Source: Duganella margarita | Lineage (GTDB): Bacteria > Pseudomonadota > Gammaproteobacteria > Burkholderiales > Burkholderiaceae_D | Length of the DNA stretch: 33,401 bases | Assembly: GCF_009857535.1 (NCBI RefSeq) | Contig: NZ_WWCS01000032.1 | Location: 1-33,401, forward strand | Direction: 5' to 3' | In this document: piece by piece, positions 8,059-16,481 of the stretch | How positions within the stretch are numbered: the stretch's first letter is position 1 | How the letters are laid out: the number at the start of each line of letters is the position of its first letter | Translations under genes and position numbers: made by a program | The notes under the pieces: generated by a model | Seen by the model: the letters and a program-made list of their open reading frames with translations, nothing else | Told to the model about the DNA's origin: nothing | The model's database searches: none

Positions 8059-9350
8059 CGTCACTCCACGACCGACATATCGATCCAGTCATCCTGGCCG
8101 GCCTTAACGGCGACAACTGGCACCTGGAAGATTACGTAAAACGCGGTGGCTACAGCGCCCTGCGCCGTATCATCGAAGAGAAAATCACCCCGGAACAAAT
8201 CATCGCCGACCTCAAGGCGTCGTCGTTGCGTGGCCGTGGCGGTGCGGGCTTCCCGACCGGCCTGAAGTGGAGCTTCATGCCGCGCCAGTTCCCGGGCCAG
8301 AAGTACCTGGTGTGTAACTCAGATGAGGGCGAGCCGGGCACTTTCAAGGACCGCGACATCCTGCGCTACAACCCGCATTCGCTGATCGAAGGCATGGCCA
8401 TCGGCGCCTACGCGATGGGCATCACCGTGGGCTACAACTACATCCACGGCGAGATCTTCGACGTCTACACCCGCTTTGAAGAAGCGCTGGAAGAGGCGCG
8501 CGCCGCCGGCATGTTGGGCGACAAGATCCTCGGCAGCGAGTTCAGCTTCCAACTGCACGCGCACCATGGCTATGGCGCCTACATCTGCGGCGAAGAGACT
8601 GCGCTGCTGGAATCGCTGGAAGGCAAAAAAGGCCAGCCGCGCTTCAAGCCGCCATTCCCGGCGTCGTTCGGCCTGTATGGCAAGCCGACCACCATCAACA
8701 ACACCGAAACTTTCGCTGCGGTGCCGTTCATCCTGAACATGGGCCCGGAGAAGTACCTGGCGATCGGCCGTCCGAACAACGGCGGCTCGAAGATCTTCTC
8801 GATCTCGGGCGACGTTGAGCGTCCGGGCAACTACGAGGTGCCGCTGGGCACCCCGTTCGCCAAACTGCTGGAACTGGCAGGCGGCATGCGCGGCGGTAAA
8901 AAGATCAAGGCGGTGATCCCTGGCGGCTCGTCCGCTCCGGTGGTGCGCGGCGAGATCATGATGCAGACCGATCTGGACTACGATTCGATCGCGAAAGCGG
9001 GTTCGATGCTGGGTTCGGGCGCGGTCATCGTCATGGACGAGACGCGTTGCATGGTCAAGGCCATGGAGCGTCTGGCGTACTTCTACTTTGAAGAGTCGTG
9101 CGGCCAGTGCACCCCATGCCGTGAAGGTACGGGCTGGATGTACCGCATGATCCACCGTATCGAAAACGGTCAGGGCCGCAAGTCGGATCTGGACGTGCTG
9201 AACTCGATCTGCGACAACATCCAGGGCCGCACGATTTGCGCGCTGGGCGACGCGGCGGCCATGCCGATGCGTGCGTTCATCAAGCAATTCCGCGAAGAAT
9301 TTGAACATCATATCGAGCACAAGCAATGCTGCGTGCCCGCTTATATCTAA
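8055..9350 (+). CDS. nuoF: NADH-quinone oxidoreductase subunit F (FMN, NADH)
   Basis: The 431-residue subunit binds NADH, FMN and the [4Fe-4S] cluster N3 and is the electron entry point. The glycine-rich nucleotide loop GRGGAGFPTG is at 60-69 and CNSDEGEPGTFKDR is at 87-100. Another conserved stretch, GAYICGEETALLESLEG, follows near 174-190. The cluster ligands are Cys349, Cys352 and Cys355 in SCGQCTPCREG plus Cys395 in TICALGD. The gene overlaps nuoE by 4 nt. nuoG begins 22 bp after its stop. Confidence 0.98.
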   Translation: MTSLHDRHIDPVILAGLNGDNWHLEDYVKRGGYSALRRIIEEKITPEQIIADLKASSLRGRGGAGFPTGLKWSFMPRQFPGQKYLVCNSDEGEPGTFKDRDILRYNPHSLIEGMAIGAYAMGITVGYNYIHGEIFDVYTRFEEALEEARAAGMLGDKILGSEFSFQLHAHHGYGAYICGEETALLESLEGKKGQPRFKPPFPASFGLYGKPTTINNTETFAAVPFILNMGPEKYLAIGRPNNGGSKIFSISGDVERPGNYEVPLGTPFAKLLELAGGMRGGKKIKAVIPGGSSAPVVRGEIMMQTDLDYDSIAKAGSMLGSGAVIVMDETRCMVKAMERLAYFYFEESCGQCTPCREGTGWMYRMIHRIENGQGRKSDLDVLNSICDNIQGRTICALGDAAAMPMRAFIKQFREEFEHHIEHKQCCVPAYI

Positions 9351-9372
9351 GCTGCGTCAGGTAACGATCACC

Positions 9373-11691
9373 ATGGTTGAAATCGAAATAGACGGCAAAA
9401 AAGTCGAAGTCCCTGCTGGTAGCATGGTGATGGACGCCGCCAACAAATTGGGAACCTACATTCCGCACTTCTGCTATCACAAGAAATTGTCGATCGCGGC
9501 AAACTGCCGGATGTGCCTCGTCGAAGTGGAAAAGGCGCCTAAGCCTTTGCCAGCATGCGCAACGCCGGTCTCGGCCGGCATGATTGTGCGCTCGCATTCC
9601 GAAAAGGCCGTCCAGGCACAGAAGTCGGTGATGGAGTTCCTGCTGATTAACCACCCGCTGGACTGCCCGATCTGCGATCAGGGCGGCGAGTGCCAGCTGC
9701 AAGACTTGGCAGTGGGCTACGGCAAGGGCGAATCGCGCTACGAAGAAGACAAGCGCGTCGTGACCCCGAAAGACGCCGGCCCGCTGGTGTCGATGCAGGA
9801 AATGGCCCGCTGCATCCAGTGCACCCGTTGCGTACGTTTCGGCCAGGAAGTGGCCGGCGTGATGGAGCTGGGCATGATCGGCCGCGGCGAACACTCGGAA
9901 ATCACCGCGTTTGTCGGCCAGACCGTCAACTCGGAAATGTCCGGCAATATGATCGACCTGTGCCCGGTCGGCGCACTGACGTCGAAGCCGTTCCGTTACA
10001 GCGCCCGTTCGTGGGAACTGTCGCGCCGCAAATCGGTCTCGCCGCACGACGGCCTGGGCGCCAACCTGATCGTTCAGGTCAAGGGCGGCAAGGTCAAGCG
10101 CGTGCTGCCGCTGGAAAACGACGCCGTCAACGAGTGCTGGATTTCCGACAAGGACCGCTTCTCGTACGAAGGCCTGGACACCACCGACCGTCTGACCCAG
10201 CCGATGCTGAAGCAGGGCGGCCAGTGGAAAGAAGTCGACTGGCAAACCGCGCTGGAATATGTGGCGCACGGCCTGAAAAACATCAAGCATGAGCACGGCG
10301 CCAACGCCATCGCCGCTGTGGCCACGCCGCACTCGACGCTGGAAGAACTGCACCTGCTGCAAAAAGTCGTGCGCGGCCTGGGTTCGGACAGTGTGGACAC
10401 CCGCCTGCGTCATAGCGACTTCTCGCTGGACGTGACGCCATGGCTGGGCATGTCGATCACCGAATTCGGCGCGCTGAACCGCGCTTTCGTGATCGGCTCG
10501 TTCCTGCGCAAGGATCATCCGCTGCTGGCCACCCGTCTGCGTACCGCCGTCAAGGGCGGCGCCAAGCTGTCGCTGCTGAGCGCGACCGACGATGACCTGC
10601 TGATGAACGTCGCCAACAAACTGATCGTTGCTCCGTCGGAGTGGCTGTCGGCGCTGTCGCAAGTGGTTGTGGCCGTAGCTAAAGCCAAGGAAGTTGCGGC
10701 CCCGGCCGGCTTCGAAGGCGTACAGGCTTCGGACGCTGCTGCCGCCATCGCTGCCTCGCTGCTGTCGGGTGAGAACAAAGGCGTGTTCCTGGGTAACGCT
10801 GCTGCACAACATCCGCAAGCTGCCGCGCTGCACGCTGCCGCCCAATGGATCGCGGAACAGACCGGCGCCAAGCTGGGCTACCTGACCGAAGCGGCCAACA
10901 CCGTCGGCGCTTACATCGCCAACGCCAACGCCGGCAAGGCGCCAGTGTTCACCGAGGCCAAATCGGCCTACGTGCTGCTGAACGCCGAGCCTGAACTGGA
11001 CGCGCACAACCCGCAAGCCGCCATCGCCGCACTGAGCAAGGCCGAGATGGTCGTCGTACTGTCGGCCTTCAAACACGGTATGGACTACGCCGACGTGCTG
11101 CTGCCGGTCTCGCCATTCAGCGAAACCTCGGGCACCTTCGTCAACGCCGAAGGCCGCGCGCAAAGCTTCAACGCGACCGTCAAGCCGCTGCTGGAAACCC
11201 GCCCAGCCTGGAAAGTGCTGCGCGTACTGGGCAACATCCTGGGCCTGACCGGCTTCGACTACGACACCTCGGAAGCGGTGCGCAACGAAGTGCTGGGCGC
11301 CGATGTGTTCGACGTTTCGGCCAAGCTGAACAACGTATCGAAACTGCCACTGGCTGCTTCGACCGTTGCGTCGACTGGTCCGGAACGTATCGCCGACGTG
11401 CCGATCTACTTCGCCGACGCCATCGTGCGCCGCGCCGAATCGCTGCAGAAAATGGCCGACAGCGCGGCGCCGCAAGCGCACCTGTCGAGCGCGCTGGCGC
11501 AGCAACTGGGCGTGGCCGCTGGCGACAAGGTCAAGGTCACTCAAGGTTCCGGCAGCGCAATCCTGGTCGCCGCTGTTGACGCCAAACTGCCTGCCAACGC
11601 CGTGCGCGTGGCCGCTGCGCACGCATCGACCGCCGCCCTGGGCAGCATGTTCGGTTCCATTACCGTAGAAAAAGCAGGAGAGGGGAAATAA
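9373..11691 (+). CDS. nuoG: NADH-quinone oxidoreductase subunit G (Fe-S relay)
   Basis: The 772-residue subunit holds the iron-sulfur relay of the N-module. A [2Fe-2S] ferredoxin domain uses Cys34, Cys45, Cys48 and Cys62. The His-ligated [4Fe-4S] cluster N5 uses His94, Cys98, Cys101 and Cys107. A further [4Fe-4S] cluster uses Cys147, Cys150, Cys153 and Cys197. A molybdopterin-oxidoreductase-like domain fills the rest. The extra N7 ligand set of the E. coli and Thermus subunits is absent after residue 220, as in mitochondria. The frame is open upstream to 9271 inside nuoF, but the ATG at 9373 was chosen because it opens the ferredoxin fold and follows an AGG. The last part, after about 440, is alanine-rich and less conserved. 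Its stop overlaps nuoH by one base. Confidence 0.97.
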   Translation: MVEIEIDGKKVEVPAGSMVMDAANKLGTYIPHFCYHKKLSIAANCRMCLVEVEKAPKPLPACATPVSAGMIVRSHSEKAVQAQKSVMEFLLINHPLDCPICDQGGECQLQDLAVGYGKGESRYEEDKRVVTPKDAGPLVSMQEMARCIQCTRCVRFGQEVAGVMELGMIGRGEHSEITAFVGQTVNSEMSGNMIDLCPVGALTSKPFRYSARSWELSRRKSVSPHDGLGANLIVQVKGGKVKRVLPLENDAVNECWISDKDRFSYEGLDTTDRLTQPMLKQGGQWKEVDWQTALEYVAHGLKNIKHEHGANAIAAVATPHSTLEELHLLQKVVRGLGSDSVDTRLRHSDFSLDVTPWLGMSITEFGALNRAFVIGSFLRKDHPLLATRLRTAVKGGAKLSLLSATDDDLLMNVANKLIVAPSEWLSALSQVVVAVAKAKEVAAPAGFEGVQASDAAAAIAASLLSGENKGVFLGNAAAQHPQAAALHAAAQWIAEQTGAKLGYLTEAANTVGAYIANANAGKAPVFTEAKSAYVLLNAEPELDAHNPQAAIAALSKAEMVVVLSAFKHGMDYADVLLPVSPFSETSGTFVNAEGRAQSFNATVKPLLETRPAWKVLRVLGNILGLTGFDYDTSEAVRNEVLGADVFDVSAKLNNVSKLPLAASTVASTGPERIADVPIYFADAIVRRAESLQKMADSAAPQAHLSSALAQQLGVAAGDKVKVTQGSGSAILVAAVDAKLPANAVRVAAAHASTAALGSMFGSITVEKAGEGK

Positions 11692-12776
11692 TGGCTCTGC
11701 CTGAATTCGTCACATCGCTTTACACGCTGGGCGAAACCAGCGTGCTGGCGCCGGTCTGGCCGCTGGTCTGGTCGCTGATCAAAGTCCTGTGCGTGCTGTT
11801 GCCGCTGATGGGCCTGGTCGCCTACGCCACCCTGTGGGAACGCAAGTTCATCGGCTGGATCCAGATCCGCGTCGGTCCTAACCGCGTCGGTCCACTGGGC
11901 CTGCTGCAGCCGATCGCCGATGCGCTGAAACTGCTGTTCAAAGAGATCATCACCCCGGCCAAGGCCAACCCTGGCTTGTTCGTGATCGGTCCGATCATGA
12001 CCATCATGCCGGCGCTGGCCTGCTGGTCGGTGGTGCCGTTCGGTCCACAGGCGGTGATTGCCAACGTCAACGCCGGCTTGCTGCTGCTGATGGCGATTAC
12101 CTCGATGGAAGTCTACGGCATCATCATCGCCGGCTGGGCGTCGAACTCGAAGTACTCGTTCATGGGCGCAATGCGCGCGTCGGCGCAGATGATTTCCTAC
12201 GAAATCCCGATGGGCTTCGTGCTGGTGGTGGTGCTGATGGTGTCCGGTTCGCTGAACTTCGGCGACATCGTCGCCGGCCAGCAAAAGGGCATGATGGTCG
12301 AGCACGGCCTGAACTTCCTGTCGTGGAACTGGCTGCCACTGCTGCCGCTGTTCGTGGTGTACCTGACCTCCGGCCTGGCCGAGTGCAACCGTCACCCGTT
12401 CGACGTGGTCGAGGGCGAGTCCGAGATCGTCGCCGGTCACATGGTGGAATACTCGGGCATGGCCTACGCCATGTTCATGCTGGCTGAATACGCCAACATG
12501 ATCCTGATCGCCACGTTGGGTTCGATCATGTTCCTGGGCGGCTGGTCCGCACCGTTTGCCTTCCTCGAATTCTGGGGCGGTTTCGGCGGCTTCTTCTGGT
12601 TGTTCGCGAAAGCGTTCTTCCTGGTGTCGGTCTTCATCTGGGTGCGCGGTACTTTCCCACGCTACCGTTACGACCAGATCATGCGTTTGGGCTGGAAAGT
12701 ATTCATTCCACTGACCCTGGTGTGGCTGGTATTGGTCGCTGGCTGGATGCAGACCTCCTGGAATATCTGGAAGTAA
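11691..12776 (+). CDS. nuoH: NADH-quinone oxidoreductase subunit H
   Basis: This 361-residue, about eight-helix subunit anchors the peripheral arm to the membrane arm and forms the entrance of the quinone tunnel. Family segments seen are ERKFIGWIQIRVGPNRVGP near 45-65, GWASNSKYSFMGAMRASAQM near 145-165, and the charged loop AECNRHPFDVVEGESEIVAG near 230-250, which borders the quinone cavity. The start codon overlaps the nuoG stop (TAATG). nuoI follows after 12 bp. Confidence 0.98.
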   Translation: MALPEFVTSLYTLGETSVLAPVWPLVWSLIKVLCVLLPLMGLVAYATLWERKFIGWIQIRVGPNRVGPLGLLQPIADALKLLFKEIITPAKANPGLFVIGPIMTIMPALACWSVVPFGPQAVIANVNAGLLLLMAITSMEVYGIIIAGWASNSKYSFMGAMRASAQMISYEIPMGFVLVVVLMVSGSLNFGDIVAGQQKGMMVEHGLNFLSWNWLPLLPLFVVYLTSGLAECNRHPFDVVEGESEIVAGHMVEYSGMAYAMFMLAEYANMILIATLGSIMFLGGWSAPFAFLEFWGGFGGFFWLFAKAFFLVSVFIWVRGTFPRYRYDQIMRLGWKVFIPLTLVWLVLVAGWMQTSWNIWK

Positions 12777-12788
12777 GGAATAGAGACT

Positions 12789-13277
12789 ATGGAACGTTTA
12801 AAAGACTTCATCGGCAGCTTCATGCTGACCGAGCTGATCAAAGGGATGGCGCTGACGGGCAAGTATATGTTCTCGCGCAAGATCACCGTGCAGTACCCGG
12901 AAGAGAAGACGCCGATGTCGCCGCGCTTCCGTGGCCTGCACGCGCTGCGCCGCTACCCGAATGGGGAAGAGCGCTGCATCGCCTGCAAACTGTGTGAAGC
13001 GGTGTGCCCGGCGATGGCGATCACCATCGAATCCGAGCAGCGTGCGGACGGCTCGCGCCGGACCACCCGTTACGACATCGACCTGACCAAGTGCATCTTC
13101 TGCGGCTTCTGCGAAGAGTCGTGCCCGGTCGATTCGATCGTGGAAACGCATGTGCTGGAATATCACGGCGAGAAACGCGGCGATCTGTACTACACGAAAG
13201 AGATGCTGCTGGCCGTAGGCGATCGTTACGAAGACGATATTGCCGCAGCCCGCGCAGCGGACGCTCCTTATCGCTAA
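12789..13277 (+). CDS. nuoI: NADH-quinone oxidoreductase subunit I (2x[4Fe-4S])
   Basis: The 162-residue ferredoxin-like subunit carries clusters N6a and N6b, which deliver electrons to N2 in NuoB. Two classical motifs are visible: CIACKLCEAVCP (Cys63, 66, 69, 73) and CIFCGFCEESCP (Cys102, 105, 108, 112). An N-terminal amphipathic stretch of about 30 residues lies along the membrane in known structures. The length is normal for proteobacteria. An 87-bp gap, the largest in the cluster, separates it from nuoJ and contains a GC hairpin. Confidence 0.98.
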   Translation: MERLKDFIGSFMLTELIKGMALTGKYMFSRKITVQYPEEKTPMSPRFRGLHALRRYPNGEERCIACKLCEAVCPAMAITIESEQRADGSRRTTRYDIDLTKCIFCGFCEESCPVDSIVETHVLEYHGEKRGDLYYTKEMLLAVGDRYEDDIAAARAADAPYR

Positions 13278-13288
13278 CCGGTGCTGTC

Positions 13289-13318
13289 CTGCCCCCGCCA
13301 AGGCGGGGCCATGGGCAG
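13289..13318. repeat. GC-rich hairpin in the nuoI-nuoJ gap
   Basis: CCCCGCC (13293-13299) and GGCGGGG (13302-13308) form a strong stem, flanked by CTGC/GCAG (13289-13292 and 13315-13318), which can pair with a bulge. No T-run follows on the plus strand, so full termination is unlikely. It may attenuate transcription or stabilise the upstream mRNA segment. Confidence 0.5.
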
Positions 13319-13364
13319 CCAACCGGAAAGTGGATCAATAAACTGTACGTCTCTTGGGTTAGTT

Positions 13365-14006
13365 ATGGAATTTAAAACTGCTTTGTTCTACGTCTTCGCC
13401 GCCATCATGATATTGGCTGCGACGCGCGTTATCACGGCCCGCAATCCGGTGCACGCGGCACTGTTCCTGGTGCTGGCGTTCTTCAACGCCGCCGGCATCT
13501 GGATGCTGCTGGAAGCCGAGTTCCTGGCGATTGTGCTGGTGCTGGTCTACGTCGGCGCCGTCATGGTGCTGTTCCTGTTCGTGGTGATGATGCTCGACAT
13601 CGACACCGAAAAGCTGCGCGAGAACTTCTGGGGCTACCTGCCGGTCGCTTCCTTCGTCGGCGTGATCATCGTGCTGGAAATGGCTGCCGTGCTGTGGCGC
13701 TCGTTCCTGTCGTTCGACCCGCGTCCGGCGCCAGTCGCCAGCCTGGGCGGCACCAAGGAGCTGGGCATCCAGATCTACACCAAATACATCTATGGCTTTG
13801 AAATCGCCGCCGTGGTCCTGCTGGTGGCGATCATCGCCGCCGTGGCACTGACGCTGCGTAAGCGCAAAGACACCAAACACTTCGACCCAGCCGACGCCGT
13901 CCGCGTCAAGCGCAATGACCGCCTGAAGATCGTCAAGATCGCGCCGGTGACCACGCGCGGCCAGGCCCCAGTTGAGTCGAATTCCGAAGTTAAGGAGGCA
14001 CCATGA
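13365..14006 (+). CDS. nuoJ: NADH-quinone oxidoreductase subunit J
   Basis: The 213-residue, five-helix membrane-arm subunit lies next to NuoK and NuoA. The long hydrophobic start MEFKTALFYVF is followed by helices. The conserved block LLEAEFLAIVLVLVYVGAVM occurs at about 49-68; the helix carrying a pi-bulge in known complex I structures lies there. The ATG at 13365 was chosen over an open frame back to 13281, whose extension crosses the GC hairpin and has no membrane character. A hydrophilic tail of about 40 residues ends the protein. The nuoK Shine-Dalgarno and start lie inside its 3' end. Confidence 0.96.
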   Translation: MEFKTALFYVFAAIMILAATRVITARNPVHAALFLVLAFFNAAGIWMLLEAEFLAIVLVLVYVGAVMVLFLFVVMMLDIDTEKLRENFWGYLPVASFVGVIIVLEMAAVLWRSFLSFDPRPAPVASLGGTKELGIQIYTKYIYGFEIAAVVLLVAIIAAVALTLRKRKDTKHFDPADAVRVKRNDRLKIVKIAPVTTRGQAPVESNSEVKEAP

Positions 14007-14311
14007 CTTTATCCCTGGCTCACTACCTCGTTCTGGGCGCGATCCTGTTCGCGATCTCGATCGTGGGTATTTTCCTGAACCGCAAGAACATCATCATCAT
14101 CCTGATGGCCATCGAACTGATGCTGTTGGCGGTGAATATGAATTTCATCGCGTTCTCGCATTACCTCGGTGATGCGGCAGGTCAGATCTTTGTCTTCTTC
14201 ATTTTGACCGTTGCGGCCGCCGAATCGGCAATTGGCCTCGCGATCCTGGTGGTGCTGTTCCGTAATCTGGACACCATCAACGTCGAAGACCTGGACAGCC
14301 TCAAGGGCTAA
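14003..14311 (+). CDS. nuoK: NADH-quinone oxidoreductase subunit K
   Basis: This 102-residue, three-helix membrane-arm subunit takes part in proton translocation. The two functionally important buried glutamates of the family are visible as Glu38 in MAIELML and Glu74 in AAAESAIGLA. It has a strong Shine-Dalgarno, TAAGGAGG at 13991-13998, and its ATG overlaps the nuoJ stop in ATGA, so it is likely well translated and coupled. nuoL starts 36 bp downstream. Confidence 0.98.
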   Translation: MTLSLAHYLVLGAILFAISIVGIFLNRKNIIIILMAIELMLLAVNMNFIAFSHYLGDAAGQIFVFFILTVAAAESAIGLAILVVLFRNLDTINVEDLDSLKG

Positions 14312-14347
14312 TTTTAACCTCACGAAAAATAACGATTAAGGTTCATC

Positions 14348-16450
14348 ATGGCGGTTACTCTTAACCCTAATCTCCTGCTGGTCGTACCACTGGCGCCCCT
14401 CGCGGGCGCGGCGGTGGCGGGCTTGTTGGGAACGAAATTCTTCGGCAACGTGGTCGGTCGCAAGACCGCGACCGCGGCGACCATCCTGGGCGTGCTGGTG
14501 GCATTCATCATTTCGGCGATGACGCTGAACGACGTGCTCAACGGCGCAACCTTCAACGGCACCATCTACAACTGGATGACCGTGGCCGGCATGAAAATGG
14601 AAGTCGGCTTCCAGATCGACTCGCTGTCGGCGATGATGATGTGCGTGGTGACCTTCGTGTCGCTGATGGTGCACATCTACACCATCGGCTACATGGCGGA
14701 AGACGAAGGCTATAACCGCTTCTTCTCGTACATCTCGCTGTTCACCTTCTCCATGCTGATGCTGGTGATGTCGAACAACTTCCTGCAGCTGTTCTTCGGC
14801 TGGGAAGCCGTGGGCCTGGTGTCGTACCTGCTGATCGGCTTCTGGTACACCCGTCCGACCGCGATCTTCGCCAACATGAAGGCTTTCCTGGTCAACCGCG
14901 TGGGCGACTTCGGCTTCATCCTGGGGATCGGCCTGCTGCTGGCCTACGCCGGTTCGATGAACTACCAGGACGTGTTCGCCAAGCGCGAAGCGCTGGCTCT
15001 GCTGACCTTGCCAGGCACCGACTGGATGCTGCTGACCGTGGCCTGCATCTGCCTGTTCATCGGCGCGATGGGTAAATCGGCGCAGTTCCCGCTGCACGTC
15101 TGGCTGCCGGACTCGATGGAAGGCCCGACCCCGATTTCCGCACTGATCCACGCGGCAACCATGGTTACCGCCGGCATCTTCATGGTGTCGCGCATGTCGC
15201 CGCTGTTTGAACTGTCGGACACCGCGCTGAGCTTCATCCTGGTGATCGGTTCGATTACCGCGCTGTTCATGGGCTTCCTGGGCATCATCCAGAACGACAT
15301 CAAGCGCGTGGTGGCTTACTCGACGCTGTCGCAGCTGGGCTACATGACTGTGGCGCTGGGTTCGTCGGCGTACTCGGTGGCCGTGTTCCACCTGATGACC
15401 CACGCGTTCTTCAAGGCGCTGCTGTTCCTGGGCGCCGGTTCGGTCATCATCGGCATGCACCACGATCAGGACATCCGCAACATGGGCGGCCTGCGCAAAT
15501 ACATGCCGATCACCTGGATCACTTCGCTGCTGGGTTCGCTGGCTCTGATCGGTACGCCGTTCTTCTCGGGCTTCTACTCGAAAGACTCGATCATCGAAGC
15601 AGTGGGCGAGACCCATATCTGGGGCGCCGGCTTCGCGCAGTTCGCCGTGCTGGCAGGCGTGTTCGTGACCGCGTTCTACTCGTTCCGTATGTACTTCCTG
15701 GTGTTCCACGGTAAAGAGCGTTTCGGCCAGGCGCATGCGCACGGTCATGACGACCATCACGCACCGAAAGCCGCCCACGGCGCGCACGACGATCATGGTC
15801 ACGACTCCGACGCGCACCACGAAGAAGAGGAAGACGACCACGCGCACCACGGTCTGGCTCCAGGCCAGAAACCGCATGAATCGCCATTCGTGGTCTGGTT
15901 CCCGCTGGTCATGCTGGCCATCCCATCGGTCATCATCGGCGCAATCGCTATCGGCCCGATGCTGTTTGGCGACTTCTTCAAGAATGTGATCTACATCGGC
16001 GAAAACCACCACGCGATGGAATTGCTGAAAGAGGAATACCACGGCCCGGTGGCCATGGCGATCCACTCGCTGACTTCGCTGCCGCTGTGGCTGGCGATCC
16101 TGGGCGTGGCGTCGTCGTACTACTGCTACATGATCAATCCACGCGTACCGGCATGGTTCTTCGCCAAGTTCAAGGCAGTGCACACGCTGCTGGACAACAA
16201 GTACTACATGGACAAGTTCAACCAGGTGGTGTTTGCAGGCGGCGCCCGTCTGCTGGGCGAAGGCCTGTGGAAAATCGGCGACAAGACCCTGATCGACGGC
16301 CTGCTGGTCAACGGCAGCGCCAAAGTAGTGGGCTGGTTCTCGTCGCTGACCCGCCTGGCGCAGACTGGTTACATCTACCACTATGCGTTCGTCATGATCC
16401 TCGGCATTCTGGGGTTCCTGGTCTACTTCCTGCCGTTTTGGCACGCTTAA
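14348..16450 (+). CDS. nuoL: NADH-quinone oxidoreductase subunit L (proton pump)
   Basis: The 700-residue antiporter-like subunit sits at the distal end of the membrane arm. It includes the long lateral helix and one proton channel. The conserved WEAVGLVSYLLIG carries Glu153, and the family segments GKSAQFPLHVWLPDSMEGPTP and HLMTHAFFKALLFLGAGSV are present. Between two membrane helices at residues 463-501 (15734-15850) is a hydrophilic insertion with 14 histidines and many acidic residues. The remainder aligns with normal NuoL, with a C-terminal helix ending in LPFWHA. nuoM follows after 31 bp. Confidence 0.97.
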   Translation: MAVTLNPNLLLVVPLAPLAGAAVAGLLGTKFFGNVVGRKTATAATILGVLVAFIISAMTLNDVLNGATFNGTIYNWMTVAGMKMEVGFQIDSLSAMMMCVVTFVSLMVHIYTIGYMAEDEGYNRFFSYISLFTFSMLMLVMSNNFLQLFFGWEAVGLVSYLLIGFWYTRPTAIFANMKAFLVNRVGDFGFILGIGLLLAYAGSMNYQDVFAKREALALLTLPGTDWMLLTVACICLFIGAMGKSAQFPLHVWLPDSMEGPTPISALIHAATMVTAGIFMVSRMSPLFELSDTALSFILVIGSITALFMGFLGIIQNDIKRVVAYSTLSQLGYMTVALGSSAYSVAVFHLMTHAFFKALLFLGAGSVIIGMHHDQDIRNMGGLRKYMPITWITSLLGSLALIGTPFFSGFYSKDSIIEAVGETHIWGAGFAQFAVLAGVFVTAFYSFRMYFLVFHGKERFGQAHAHGHDDHHAPKAAHGAHDDHGHDSDAHHEEEEDDHAHHGLAPGQKPHESPFVVWFPLVMLAIPSVIIGAIAIGPMLFGDFFKNVIYIGENHHAMELLKEEYHGPVAMAIHSLTSLPLWLAILGVASSYYCYMINPRVPAWFFAKFKAVHTLLDNKYYMDKFNQVVFAGGARLLGEGLWKIGDKTLIDGLLVNGSAKVVGWFSSLTRLAQTGYIYHYAFVMILGILGFLVYFLPFWHA

Positions 16451-16481
16451 TTAGCTGATACGCAAAGAGATAACGATAACC

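Noticed and set aside
9271..9372. N-terminal extension of the nuoG frame.
   Set aside because: It lies mainly within nuoF; the ferredoxin domain begins at the ATG at 9373.
9280..11622. A 780-codon minus-strand open frame opposite nuoG, and similar long frames opposite nuoD, nuoF, nuoL, nuoM and nuoN.
   Set aside because: High-GC coding bias keeps the antisense frame open; the products are Arg/His/Gln-rich without domains, while the plus strand encodes complete known subunits.
13281..13364. Upstream extension of nuoJ.
   Set aside because: It translates the GC hairpin and has no membrane character; MEFKTALFYV at 13365 is the usual start.
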